Made by a program: the position numbers and the translations under genes
The notes under the pieces: model-generated
What the model was told of the DNA's origin: nothing
The model's database searches: none
What the model saw: only the letters and a program-made list of their open reading frames with translations
Assembly (NCBI GenBank): GCA_949987565.1
Contig: OX465105.1
Coordinates: 2,570,496-2,634,495 of the forward strand
Direction of reading: 5' to 3'
Source: Luidia sarsii
Taxonomy: Eukaryota > Echinodermata > Asteroidea > Paxillosida > Luidiidae
DNA: 64,000 nucleotides
Part shown: positions 38,845 through 50,639 of the stretch, in pieces
How the letters are laid out: each line of letters begins with the position of its first letter
Numbering within the stretch: position 1 is the first letter of the stretch

Positions 38845-39314
38845 ATATGTGACCCGGCGCAGCATAATGAGGGATAACCCCACTTTTGAGATTTTGAGAT
38901 TTTCTAATGATGTGAAAGAGTATACCATTAGCTTTCAAATGATATCAAAATTATTTCCGTGTGAACTTTGTTGTAAATAGTACAAGGGGACTTCGCTCGT
39001 TTATTTGGTACCAGACGCAATATAGAAGCACCATACTAACTCCTCGAAAGCGGCCATTCAAAAAGGCAGGAACTTTACATTATTTTTCATGAAAACAGTA
39101 CACAAACACTCCCCCGAAATCCTCGTTTTTTCAACATTTAGAGACGGATTTCGTAAAAATCCTTTGGACATATTATCCTCCAATACATTAACTTTCCAAA
39201 AATCCAAAGAACAAAAATTAATTTTTAATCGAATTGGGAAGATACTTCAGGCGTTGGTTACTCGAAAAGTGCTTTGGTGGGATATTCCTCATGTCGCTGG
39301 GCCGGGTCACATAT
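38845..39314 (+). mobile_element. MITE-like element with ATATGTGACCCGGC termini (copy 2)
   Basis: Same ends and same orientation as the 4078 copy, but 470 bp long. Extra sequence from roughly 38970 to 39170 separates the arms and looks like the fuller form of the element. Confidence 0.8.
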
Positions 39315-40058
39315 CAGACTTACCTAACTGGTGTTACGTGTCATTTAGTATGTGTAGGTCATTATACCATTGTGTCCATTTCTAGAGCACATTACCCGTG
39401 GTCAACACTGACCAACGGAGGCTTATATATTTGTGCACAATTTGAAACTGTCGGACAATGGATTGGCTTTCTTTATGAATGGTGCTCAGGAATTGATGTT
39501 GCACTGATTTCACGCCTCTGTATGATTCTAAGAGAAACTAATTAAAGTTTAAAACAATGGAAAAAAGACAATGAAAACAAAGGACATCAGTGCTGGCTCT
39601 TTGCTGTAACGGGGAAGTTGAGTTCTAAATGTACACATAAAATTAAATCAGAACTGAATGATTTCTCATCTGGGAAAACTTTTTCTAATTTCCCCATGTT
39701 TATATTCTTTACACGGAAAGTGTGAAAATATCGCACTAATGCATGAAACATTTATTATGAATAGTTGATTAGCTAATCATTCATCAAATTTGCATATTTG
39801 ATTAGAAGTAATTAAGCAATCAGATTCAGCACATGAACATCTATCTGCAAGAAAAATTCCATATTCATTGGACTTGGTCGTTTCTGAGATCAATAGGAGC
39901 AGAGCATTTTCATGGAGCGAAATAGCCCAGTGCACATATGGTTATGTCAACGAGATTTTTGAGAAATACACTCTTCATTTTTTATTTTTTTTTATTTCTT
40001 TCGTCATCAACAGAGCGTTGGCTGATAGTTTCCTGACGCAAGCAAACGCGTTTGGACC

Positions 40059-40335
40059 ATGATGGAGACAGGCACCCGCTCAGACGCTGACTCGCCCGTT
40101 GCTATCGTCGGCATAGGCTGTCGCTATGGCAACGGTGTCAACAATGTCAGTGACTTCTGGCAGATGCTGAGCCAAGGCTTGGACTGCACCGGTCCCATTC
40201 CTCCTGGACGCTTCGATGCAAGCTACTTCCTGAGTCCCGGACCCAAGGCAGCGGGCAAGATGTACATCCAAAACGGCGGATACATCTCCCAGGACCCTTA
40301 CATGTTCGACAGACAGTTCTTCAAAATGCCACCTG
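40059..40335 (+). CDS. PKS exon 1: start and N-terminus of the ketosynthase
   Basis: 92 codons plus one base. SPVAIVGIGCRYGNGV is the usual KS opening, followed by FWQMLSQGLDCTGPIPPGRF. Donor CTG|GTAAGC. The exon probably begins in 5' UTR at 40014, after an acceptor-like CATCAACAG. Confidence 0.92.
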
Positions 40336-43300
40336 GTAAGCCATTTTTTATTTTTTTTAAATTCACTTGGGAACTGCAAGGCTCCATTTATTACTTTCTA
40401 TTCCATACACAATAACAAAAACCATCACGTAACACAATGTTTATACACATTGTACACTTACAAATAAGTACACAAATTATTCAGCAGATTGGGCGTCTAC
40501 ATTAGAAAAGTTTCACATAAAGATCAGTTTGAAGTTCAATTTAAAGAAATTGCAAAACTCAACGTTGCGACTCCCTGAATGGAGGATGAGGAAAAGTAAC
40601 ACATTTAAATTGCCCTATGGCTCCCCAAAAAAGGCTGCACACAAAACAAGGCTGCACTCAATATTTTACACTTAAGCAGTTCATACACAATATATAATTT
40701 GATTATCCTCCGATGACCAACAAAGAGCTCCGTTTCTCGTATAAGTTGCTTTGAAGATCTCTGTTGGCAGTCTGCTCTTTTCCACTCCCCTTTGATACCC
40801 GATCCTATTAAACGAGAGGTATATTCGAGGGGTTTATTTTCCCGAAAGCTTACCCGAAGCTTCGATTCTTACAATGAAGAGCATAGCCAATAATTATAAC
40901 TTGGAAGGTGAACTTTTGTATCGCAGATGTGTTCCTTTATATGCTTCAAATAACTCCACAATCGTCTGAATTGAATTCGCTGAAACACTAGAGGGCGTGA
41001 CAGACATGACAATCACACACAGTAATAACCTATAGACCGACAGCCATACACAACGCCTACGGTATAGAAAACGGCGTCAGGATACTGTAATGGTGACGGC
41101 GCCCGACTAAATGCTCATTTAGGCTACTGTCTACCTACACTACTTCCCGATAGCCCATGAAGGTCATGTCTTGCATCTACCTACCTCTTGGCAGCTCATT
41201 TACTCTCTACTAACTTCTTGACAGCTCATTTAGGCTACTGTCAACCTACACTAAGGCTACTGTCTACCTACACTACTTCCTGATAGCCCATCCAGGTCAT
41301 GTCCTGCATCTACCTACCTCTTGGCAGCTTATTTACTCTCTACTAACTTCGTGACAGCTCATTTAGGCTACTGTCTACCTACACTACTTCCTGATAGCCC
41401 ATCCAGGTCATGCCTTGCATCTACCTACCTCTTAGGCGGCTCATTTACTCTCTACTAACTTCGTGACAGCTCATTTAGGCTACTGTCTACCTACACTACC
41501 CCCTGATAGCCCATCCAGGTCATGTCTTGCATCTACCTACCTCTAGGCGGCTCATTTACTCTCTACTAACTTCGTGACGGCTCATTTAGGCTACTGTCAA
41601 CCTACACTACCTCCTGATAGCCCATCCAGGTCATGTCTTGCATCTACCTACCTCTAGGCGGCTCATTTACTCTCTACTAACTTCGTGACAGCTCATTTAG
41701 GCTACTGTCAACCTACACTACCTCCTGATAGCCCATCCATGATCATGTCTTGCATCTACCTACCTCTAGGCAGCTCATTTACTCTCTACTAACTTCGTGA
41801 CAGCTCATTTAGGCTACTGTCTACCTACACTACCTCCTGATAGCCCATCCATGGTCATGTCTTGTATCTACCTACCTCTAGGCAGCTCATTTACTCTCTA
41901 CTAACTTCGTGACAGCTCATTTAGGCTACTGTCTACCTACACTACCTCCTGATAGCCCATCCATGGTCATGTTTTGTATCTACCTACCTCTAGGCAGCTC
42001 ATTTACTCTCTACTAACTTCGTGACAGCTCATTTAGGCTACTGCCAGCCATTCAGAACTGATGGAGTCTCTACACACCGGCCAATCCATTCAGACTATGT
42101 CCCGTCTCTGCTTACCCTTCAGATGAGGCCTGCCATTTAGATCCCCAGGTGAGGCTCCTCCTTGAGGTGGCTTGGGAGGCCCTGGAGAACGCAGGGGTCG
42201 CTCCCTCTTCTATCAGGGGATCCAAGACGGGTGTCTACATGGGCGTCACGGCACAGGAGTACATCATGTTCTCATGCAAGCCCTACCACAACATGAACCA
42301 ATACAGTAACTCGGGCACCAATTCCTGCATGGTGGCCAACCGCATATCCTACGAGTTCGACCTCCGTGGGCCAAGTTTCTCGGTGGATACCGCCTGCTCC
42401 TCCTCCCTTTACTCCATCCATCTGGCCTGCCAGGCCCTGAGGCAGAACTCCTGCTCGGTGGCTCTCGCCGGTGGTGTGAATCTAATTCTGACGCCTGGAT
42501 GCAGCATTGGTTTCTGCCAGGCCGGTATGTTATCACCAGACGGGAAGTGCAAGAGCTTCGATCAGTCCGCGGATGGATATTCTCGCAGTGAAGGGGCTGG
42601 GGTGCTGGTCCTGAAACCTCTGAGCGAGGCGCTGAAGTGCGGTGATCGGGTCTACGCCGTCCTGCGGGGTGGCGCACTCAGCAATGACGGTCGGACGCCA
42701 GGCATCGCTAACCCCAGCCACGAAGCCCAAGAGGACCTGATCCGGGAAGCCTGTCGTAATGCCAGCATCCACCCCCACGAGGTCGTCTATGCAGAGGCCC
42801 ACGGGACCGGCACCAGAGTCGGGGACAAGACCGAGGTCAGCGCCATCGGTGAGGTCATGGGGAGGAAGCGAGGAGCCCAGAATGCACCGCTGTACATCGG
42901 CTCTGTGAAATCCAACCTTGGCCACTCGGAGGGCGCTGCTGGGGTCGCCGGCATCATCAAAGCCGCCTTGTGCTTGTACAATAGGAAGATACCACCCGTT
43001 GTCCATTTCAAGACCCCAAACGAAAACGTCGACTTCAGAGCCCTTCAGGTCAACGTTCCAACAGCGCTGACTCCATGGCCGGCCAAGGGCAGGCTCTTAG
43101 CTTCATGTAGCTCCTTCGGCTTTGGAGGAGCGAATGCGAATGTGGTGCTAGAAGGCAGACCATCCCAGGTGGAGAATGATGACCTCTGCACAGTGAGAGG
43201 CGGGATTCTTAGCAGCCTCCTCCTCTCTGCAGCCACTCCCGATGCCCTCAACCAGCGTATCAAGGACTGGGTGCAATACCTGGAGGAAAACGCCAAGATG

Positions 43301-46300
43301 AGCGAGACGTCTTTCTACCAGAGCGTATACACGACCACTTCCCGGTCACAGCATCACCCCTACCGCCTTGGCTTCGCCGTCTACTCCAGAGAGGACGCAC
43401 TCCACCAGCTGAGACTGAGACTGGACGGGGCCAATGCTCGATGCGTGGAAGGAATCACTCCATCCATGGCGCCTTCCACACGGCCTATTGTCTTCGTCTT
43501 CACCGGTATGGGGAGCCAGTGGTGGGGTATGGCCAGGGACCTGATGAACACCAAGCCTGCCTTCGTCTCCAAAATCAAGGTGAGAAATCACTACCTCTTC
43601 AACCGCCTAGGTGTATAAAGATGGCAGTGTTAGTCCACCTGTTGTCACAGAATATGAATAGCACTTAAAGACTAACCAGTTGAAAAGAATACAGAGGATT
43701 CCGTAGCAACATTTTCTTTATCAGATGCAATGGAACAGGCAATCCGAATACAAGCTTTGTAACGATGGGACCAAGAAATGGGTTACAGAAGGTCGTTGCA
43801 TCTGATAGTTGATAGTTGAAGCAGTAGGTTTGCGGTGACACCATATATAGTGTATAGCGTGGTTCTGAAAAGAACCGGAGGAACTCGACGTTCCGAACAG
43901 TATAGTCTGAAGTAGTTGTTAGTTGAAGTAGTTGTGACGAAATCTTATGCACTCTTTTCAAGTGGTCGGCATGGTAACACTGGGTTGCTTAGAGCCTGGG
44001 AAAGAGGTTCGAACATGTCTCATATACAACAAACAAGGTTCCTATTCCTTGCCCTTTACAATGAAAAAAACCCCCAGATTTTAGGCCTAGTTTTATTCAA
44101 CTAAATGTGACCTCTAGCATCCTGTAAAAGGGAACACTTCATGTGACCTGTGTACTAAGAGTTCCCTTTTTTCCCTTTTAATTTGTCTTTGCCCACTTTG
44201 AGAAATTCATATAATTCATATTCCTGCTAGGATCAAAATATTGTTTTAACTGATTCATTTTGTTTGTCGCCAAATATTTTGCAGATGATCGACAAAATAT
44301 TAAAGAAATGCGGAGCTAAGTGGTCATTGGTCAAACTTCTAAAATCAGAGGAGGATCGGGAAAGAATCAACCAAACAGGTTAGCAAAATTCCCTGTCCGC
44401 TCCCTCCTTCCCTTCTCATCCTCCTCCTCCTCCACCACCTCCTCTTCCTAATCCTCCTCTTCCTGCTCCTCCTACTCCTCACTCTCACTATCCTACTCAT
44501 CGACTACCATCCTGTATTCCTACCTTCCTCACCATACTACTTATTCAAATCTTCCTCATCTTTTTCCGGCGTCATCGTGACCATCACCATCATTATCACC
44601 ATCACCATCACCATCACCATCATCACAATCACCATCACCATCACCACTATTACCACCACCACCACCACCATCACCACCATCACCACCATCACCACCACTA
44701 TCACCACCATCACCACCACTATCACCACCATCACCACCACCACCATCATCATCACCATCATCATCACCATCATCATCATCATCATTACCTTCGCAATCTT
44801 CTCCTCAATCACTCTCATCGATCAGAATAAGATCGAACGAAATAACGAGAAACCTTTCTGTCTTCCTCATTTCAAATGCAGAAATCAGCCAAGCCTGTCT
44901 TTTTGCAGTGGCAGTTGGTCTGGTAGATCTTTGGAAGGCGGTCGGAGTGAAGCCAGACGTCGTAGTTGGGCATAGTGTAGGCGAGGTTGCAGCAGCATAT
45001 GCAGCGGGTCTACTGAGTCTAGACCAAGCTGTCAAGCTTGTCTACTGCAGGGGGAGGGCTCTTCACAAGACCAGCGGAACTGGGACAATGGTGGCCGTCC
45101 TTCATAGCGCAGAGTCTGCCATCCAACTCGCCAGGGATAGCGGTCGCGGACAGTTCCTGGATGTGGCCGCCGTTAACAGCCCTACCCAGGTTGTTTTCTC
45201 TGGAGAGCGATCTGAAGTGATGAGCTTCGCAGACGAACTTCAGGTCAAGGAGGTTAAGAACGTCGTTCTGAAAGTCAATAACGCTTTCCACAGCAGGCAT
45301 CAAGACGTCGTCCAGAAGCCATTCTTGAAGAAGGTACGGAACTTCCTGAAGCCGCAGAATGCCGTGACCAGGACCAACGCCACACCGATGATGTCCACCG
45401 TCACGGGTCGGTATCTGACCGCCGAGGAGGCCAGCTCGCCGCAGTACTGGTTCCAGAATATACGCCAGAGGGTCTCCTTCATGGACGCGCTTCGGAATCT
45501 AGCCAGGGATGGGAACAGGGTCTTCCTGGAGGTCGGCGCCCATCCTGCCCTTTGTCCCGCCATGGAAGGCACCTTCGCTGAGCTTGAGGGCATGGATGGC
45601 TTCGTCACCACCGCCTCTCTGCTCAGACCTCGCGATACCGCGACGATTCCAAGAGACTCAGAGAACCTCCTCCTGTCTCAGATGAAGCTCCATGTCAACG
45701 GGATAGGAACTGATTTCCAAGGTCTGTTCCCAGCCTCGTTCCGTCGAGTGGCATCCATTCCAGCCTACCCTTGGCAGCGGGAGAGGTGCACGAATGTGAC
45801 CAAAGAGGGGTACCAGGATTTCCTGTACCCAGCTGAGAAGTGGAACCACATGCTCCTGGGAAGGAAGGTCGAAGCCTCTTACCTCAGCCAGAGCCCAGTC
45901 CACATATGGCGTTCTGAGCTGGATGCATCGATGGTCCCGTGGCTAAAGGATCATGTTCTCCAAGGCGCTGTGGTCACCCCGGCCGCTGCCTACACAGAAA
46001 CGGCCCTGGCGGCAGCTCGCTCTCTGAATGACAAGCCTTACCCGATCGTCCTGGATGGATTGACCTTCGATCGCTTCATGTTCGCTCCAGGCGCAGAGGG
46101 CTGCTTGGAATCAACGGTGGAAGAGAAGACACCAGAGCGAGTCATCTTCACCCTGAGGAGCTACGACGAGTCCAGAGGGAAGTGGACGCAGCACTGTCAC
46201 GGCAGAATCACCCCGCCCTCTACGATCAATCCGGATGAGAAGAGGCCGAGTCAGACGATCAACATCGATAGCATCAAGGAGAGATGTCATGGCACTATGA

Positions 46301-49300
46301 CAGGCGAGGACTTCTACGCTCGAGCCGCCAAGGTGGGCTTTGAGCTGGGGCCAACGTTTAGGGGAGTTCGCTCTGTGTCCATATCAGATGACGTCAATGA
46401 TACCCTGGTGCAAGCCGAGGCTCCTCCTAGCGTTCAGAGGGAGTTCCACCGGTACTTGTATCACCCAGCCTTCATGGATACTCTTCTCCAAACGTGTGCT
46501 GTGATCATCTCCGAGGCCGCTAAGAGAGCGGACCGCCTGGCAGGCAAACCGGAGCGGTCTGCTCAGCGGGTCCCCAAGGAAATCGGTCGCTTCTGGCTCC
46601 TCGGTCCCATCCCATCCAGTGTCCTGATCCATGTCAAGAAGGACGAGTCCTCGCCCCGCTGCGACATCTATGTGGCAGACGCCGAGACGAAGACCCTGTG
46701 CTGCGCAGTCAGCGGGCTTGTCTTCGAGTCCCTTCAGGAGGACAAGTTAGAGCCGCAGATTTGGAGCACTTCCTGGCACTGTCAAGGTCCGCTAGAGGCA
46801 CAGGAATCAGGCACAGATTCGAAGGAATTCCCAGAGAGAGTCATCCTCTTCCCCGACGATACAACAATAAGTGATGTGCTGTTAAGCTCGCTCAGGATGA
46901 AACTAAATGACAGCCTGACGGTCGTGAATGGAACAAGCGACGACTTGGTCGAGGAGGTGATAGAAATCCTGACTGCCAACAGAGAGACTAACAGTCTGCT
47001 GGTCATGATGAGGACTGGATTTGTCAACCTCGGCCCGGAGACCGACTCGATTCTCTCGAAGGGTGCTTTTGAGAGCGGCCAAAATGAGGGCGCCCTATTT
47101 ATCTATGATCTCTGCAAGGCTCTGCTCGCGAATGGATTGAAGACCAAAATACTAGCATTAAGTAGAGGCGCGTATCAGACAAGAGAAGGGGAGGACGTTA
47201 ACCCATTTGCAGCCAGTTTCGTCGCATGTGGGAAGACGCTGAACCACGAGGAGCCGTCAATGAGACTGTTCAACGTGGACCTTCCGTTGGAAGAGTCAAA
47301 ATCTGAATCGTCTGAGATCCTCCATCTTCTTGAGAATGTTATTCTCAACAGAAGCCCCTTCCTACATGGCGAGAACATAGTAGCTGTGAGATCTGCTCTG
47401 CCCGAGGATAACCAGCGGGCGTCCTGGGAGTGCCTCTCTCCCCGCCTAGACACGACCAGTGTCTCAAAAGCCAAAGGGGTTGTGCCAACGCGAGACTGGT
47501 CCGTCCGAACACAGAGAGCTTCCGAACGGAATCAGATTCGAGTGCAAAGATCTGAACATCGGGAAGGAGAAGATGCTTCAAGCAAGGACACTGTCCGTGT
47601 GAAGGTTAACGCATTCAGTATCAGTACCAAACAGAGGTTGGACGGGGATGGCCTATCCACGGTTGTCATCTATGCTGGGAGTGTAAAAGATGATTCCAAC
47701 GAGAAAGACAAATTGGGGCTCCAAGAAAACACTGAGGTCTTCCCGCACATGTCCACGAAGAAAATTGAGCTGGTTGATGTGCCGCACTTCCTTACAAGTG
47801 CCGAGGCTGTTCAGATCGTGACAGACCACTTGCCGTCGACAGTTTTCCTCAGTCAGACTGTCCCAGTCTCCCCAGGAATGCGCCTGGCCTTCAATCTAGA
47901 TGCTCTAGATGCAGACAGTTTGTCACTGGTTCACGTCGCGACCAAACTGGGTGCCGAGGCGTTCATTTTTAAGTATGGGAACCAGCCAGAAGAGACCACG
48001 TCGGCGAGCTTCACGTTCTTGGACGATGTTCCGGAAGCTTCGGTTGACGTCCTCTTCCTCTCGGTGGGATCCTCGTCTCTGGATGGCGCCCTACTCTCGC
48101 TCCTTCCGAAGCTGAGACGAAATGGCTTCGTCGTTGTTGTGCAGAGGCAGGGTCATTTGACGAGGGGACTCCAGACGCTCCCACCCAAGATGAAGACGGT
48201 GGTGTTTGAAGATGACCTCACCTCAGCAGTCGACGGTCTGACTTCCTCCGAGATCTCAAGCACAATGTCAGGTCTCTTGCAGATGTTCAACCCCGGTAAG
48301 GGAGGTGATCGATTAAGTCGTCACGTTAGTCACAAGCACGTGCTGTCAACGGATGTCGATCTTCCTCAGGGCGAGGTGATCGAGGTCAAGGAGGAGGAGG
48401 TTCTCCTGCAGCCCTCTCATGACAACGATCATTTTGTGGCAGATGAGAAGTCCGCGTACCTTATCACCGGTGGCTCGCGAGGCTTTGGCCTCAGTCTGCT
48501 TGACTGGTTGGTGTCCAGAGGAGCTCGCTACGTCTACCTCGGCTCGCGGGGAACCAGCGATGAGATGAAGGACGCCATCCACAACGCCGCTAAATCTGGT
48601 GCACGGGTCCAACATCTGGCCATGGACATCTCTAAACCCTCGGACGTGGAACGAGGACTGGTGAGAATGAGAGACGGCGACGCAGACTGGCCACAACTGA
48701 GAGCCATCTTCCACTGCGCTGCAGTCTTTGCAGATGCTTTCTTTCAGGCCATGACCGCCGAGTCGTGGAATCGGGTCATGGCCCCGAAGGCCTACGGAGC
48801 TCTGCTCCTCCATCAGCTGACGATGAGGCTGGGCATCAGTCTGGATCACTTCGTCATGACGTCTTCCATTGTCTCCTTGGTCGGGAATCCCGGTCAGGGC
48901 AGTTACTGCGCAGCTAACGTCTTCCTGAACTCCCTTGCCGAGCATCGACATGCCCGAGGCTTGCCGGCCACAGCTGTGCAGATCGGTGTGATAAGCAACG
49001 TGGGGTTTGCCGAGCGTAGAGGTCTGGTCCAGGCATTCGAGAATGTGGGCATGGGGAGTCTCACCCCGGGAGAGGTGCTTGGCTTCATCGGCTGTGCGGT
49101 GTCGTCCCGCCAACCTCTCCTAGGGTTCTCGGGGTCGTTTAACCGGAAGGTCTACGCCCAGAAGAATCGGGCTCTGTTCACGGAGCACTTCAGGGAGCGC
49201 ATGGGGACAATATCCTTAATGAAACACATCTTTAACGACCGAGACTTATTTCTGGCCTCCAGGAATGATACACTGATACAGTCCATCATGAGTCAGCCCA

Positions 49301-50424
49301 TTGCCAAAGCTCAGGAGATCGTCGGGAAGACATTAGCTTCTATACTTAGCAAGCATCTGGGATTGACAGAGGAAGTTCGTTTGGATTCTTCTCCTATCTC
49401 CTTGGGCTTGGACTCTCTGATGGCCGCCGAGGTCAGCCAGATGATCAGCCAACGGTTCGAGGTTCCCGTGGGAGCCGTGGATCTCCTCAACGACAAGATG
49501 ATCATCCGAGAACTCGCCAAGAACATCACCAAGGATATTCTGAGGAAGAAGGGGCCGCCTGCAGCAGGCTCTGGTCCTGAGAATCCGGGCAAGGAAGCCT
49601 CCAAGAGGTCGGCAGTCATCATTGAAGGCCAAGCTCCGGACACTCTGGTAGTCAAGATGGTCTGCTTCCCTTCAAACGGTGCCGGGCCGTCGCTGTTTGC
49701 TCAGTGGGTCCAGCCCTTGCTTCAGTACGGTATCCAGCTGCTGATGATTCAACTGCCTGGCTGGGAGGGTCTTGCGGACGAACAGCCGTTGACAAAGATG
49801 GAGGATCTCACACGCCTCATCCACGACGAGCTATCAGGGCACTTGTCTCACACGCCATTTGTCTTCTACGGACACAGCATGGGAAGCCTGGTCGCCTTTG
49901 AGGTCGCACACCGTCTACTTGCTGAGGATCACCTCTGCCCCATGCATCTCTTCGTGGGCGCCTGGTATCCCCCAATGGCTCCATACCCACAGCCGAAGGA
50001 GCTCGACACCCAGCCGGCTACCTTCGAGCATCTCGGTAAGGCCTTAGAGAACCAGCCCAAGCTCTTTGCCAGCCTCGTGCGGCGGATGAACTTCAGCTTC
50101 CTCGAGGAGAGCTCTGTATCAAACCTCCCTCTGATGAGGAGGCTGATCCCTTGCATTCAGGCTTCCATGGAGATTCTTAGGAACTACAGCTGTGAGCATC
50201 AGCGTCCTCTACCCTGTGGCATCACCGCACTTGGAGGGAAGCAAGACAGATTCATGGCGCCCGATCTGCTGAATGGCTGGGCGCACGTCACGTCAGAGAA
50301 GAACGCCTTCAAACGAGTTACTCTGCCGGGGAAGCACATGTTCATTCTGTTCAACACTGCAGAGATACTGACGCTGGTCTGTACAGTTTGCGAGACCAAA
50401 AAGGTGGTGAACCATCAACATTAG
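40059..50424 (+). CDS. Type I polyketide synthase, animal FAS-like (KS-AT-DH-degenerate ER-KR-ACP-TE)
   Basis: A 2456-residue cytosolic iterative megasynthase that would build a carbon chain from malonyl-type units. Exons: 40059-40335, 42123-43579, 44285-44378 and 44882-50424 (phases 1, 0, 1). An in-frame stop at 40026-40028 makes the ATG at 40059 the start. KS has Cys184 (VDTACSSS), His319 and His360; AT Ser641 (GHSVGE) and His746 (NAFH); DH His967 (HVLQGAVVTP) and Asp1142 (HPAFMDTLLQ); KR has TGGSRGFG and Ser/Tyr1951/Asn1955; ACP Ser2121 (GLDSL); TE Ser2275 (GHSMGS), Asp2398 and His2428. The ER-like segment (about 1438-1748) has lost its GGVG nucleotide loop. Related animal PKSs are known from sea urchins, hemichordates and birds. 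The product is probably an unsaturated chain or polyene-derived pigment (inference). No AATAAA was seen soon after the stop. Confidence 0.95.
41112..42045 (+). repeat. Tandem repeat of about 111 bp in PKS intron 1, about 8 copies
   Basis: Unit contains CTCATTTAGGCTACTGTCTA, CCCATCCAGGTCATGTCTTG and CTCATTTACTCTCTACTAAC, starting near 41114, 41225, 41358, 41470, 41581, 41692, 41803 and 41917. Ends about 80 bp before the exon 2 acceptor. Confidence 0.92.
42123..43579 (+). CDS. PKS exon 2: ketosynthase core, linker and start of acyltransferase
   Basis: Acceptor TTCAG, then phase-1 codon completion giving DEACHLDPQVRLLLEVAWEA. Holds the whole KS catalytic triad, AHGTGTRVGD, NLGHSEGAAG and the AT opening FVFTGMGSQWWGMA. 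Donor AAG|GTGAGA, phase 0. Confidence 0.95.
43828..43915 (+). repeat. Partial TTTGCGGTGACACCATG element in PKS intron 2
   Basis: GTTTGCGGTGACACCATATA, GTGGTTCTGAAAAGAACC and ACTCGACGTTCCGAAC match the left half of the complete element at 22262; the right half is absent. Confidence 0.6.
44285..44378 (+). CDS. PKS exon 3: short acyltransferase exon
   Basis: Acceptor TTTGCAG; encodes MIDKILKKCGAKWSLVKLLK then SEEDRERINQT, the AT segment that normally precedes the QPALFA helix. Too short to stand out as an open frame. Donor ACAG|GTTAGC in phase 1 joins correctly to exon 4. Confidence 0.9.
44578..44790 (+). repeat. (CAT/CAC)n array in PKS intron 3
   Basis: About 210 bp of ATCACC/ACCACC triplets after a CTCCTC-rich stretch (44404-44520). 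It ends about 90 bp before the exon 4 acceptor. Confidence 0.95.
44882..50424 (+). CDS. PKS exon 4: AT, DH, degenerate ER, KR, ACP and thioesterase
   Basis: One 5.5-kb exon covering residues 610-2456. It opens EISQACLFAVAVGLVDLW directly before GHSVGE. The AT ends at PAYPWQRE, the usual post-AT linker. DH double hot-dog, a structural/ER-like region, KR, ACP and an alpha/beta-hydrolase TE follow without interruption to TAG at 50422. Confidence 0.95.
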
Positions 50425-50639
50425 CAAGCCAAGCGCCGTAAGAGAACTGAAAAGACGTGGACTTAGGATAGCCCAATTTTCCACGAGTGATTTAATATTT
50501 TACACAGAAAGTCATTTACGTGAATCAAGTTTTTATCAGATGCTTTGTGTTTGTTTTACTTGTCAGAGAGGGGCAAGTTCGGGTGTAGACACATGCTTTT
50601 GGCCAACCGTCGACCATTTAGAACACCATTTAGAACACC

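Larger units (their letters stand above)
34591..40058. other. Intergenic DNA between patched and polyketide synthase genes
   Basis: Divergent-promoter interval of 5.5 kb with no supported exon. Holds several foldback and tRNA-like elements listed separately, a short duplicated CCATCCTTGCTCTATGGTAG near 37290-37345 and an ACATGTACATGTACAT tract at 37410-37432. A non-coding first exon of the synthase probably ends upstream, because a good acceptor (CATCAACAG) lies at 40013. Confidence 0.55.

Noticed and set aside
40059..50424. Vertebrate-type fatty acid synthase
   Set aside because: The ER region has no nucleotide-binding loop, and KS, AT and TE motifs look like the animal PKS branch rather than FASN.
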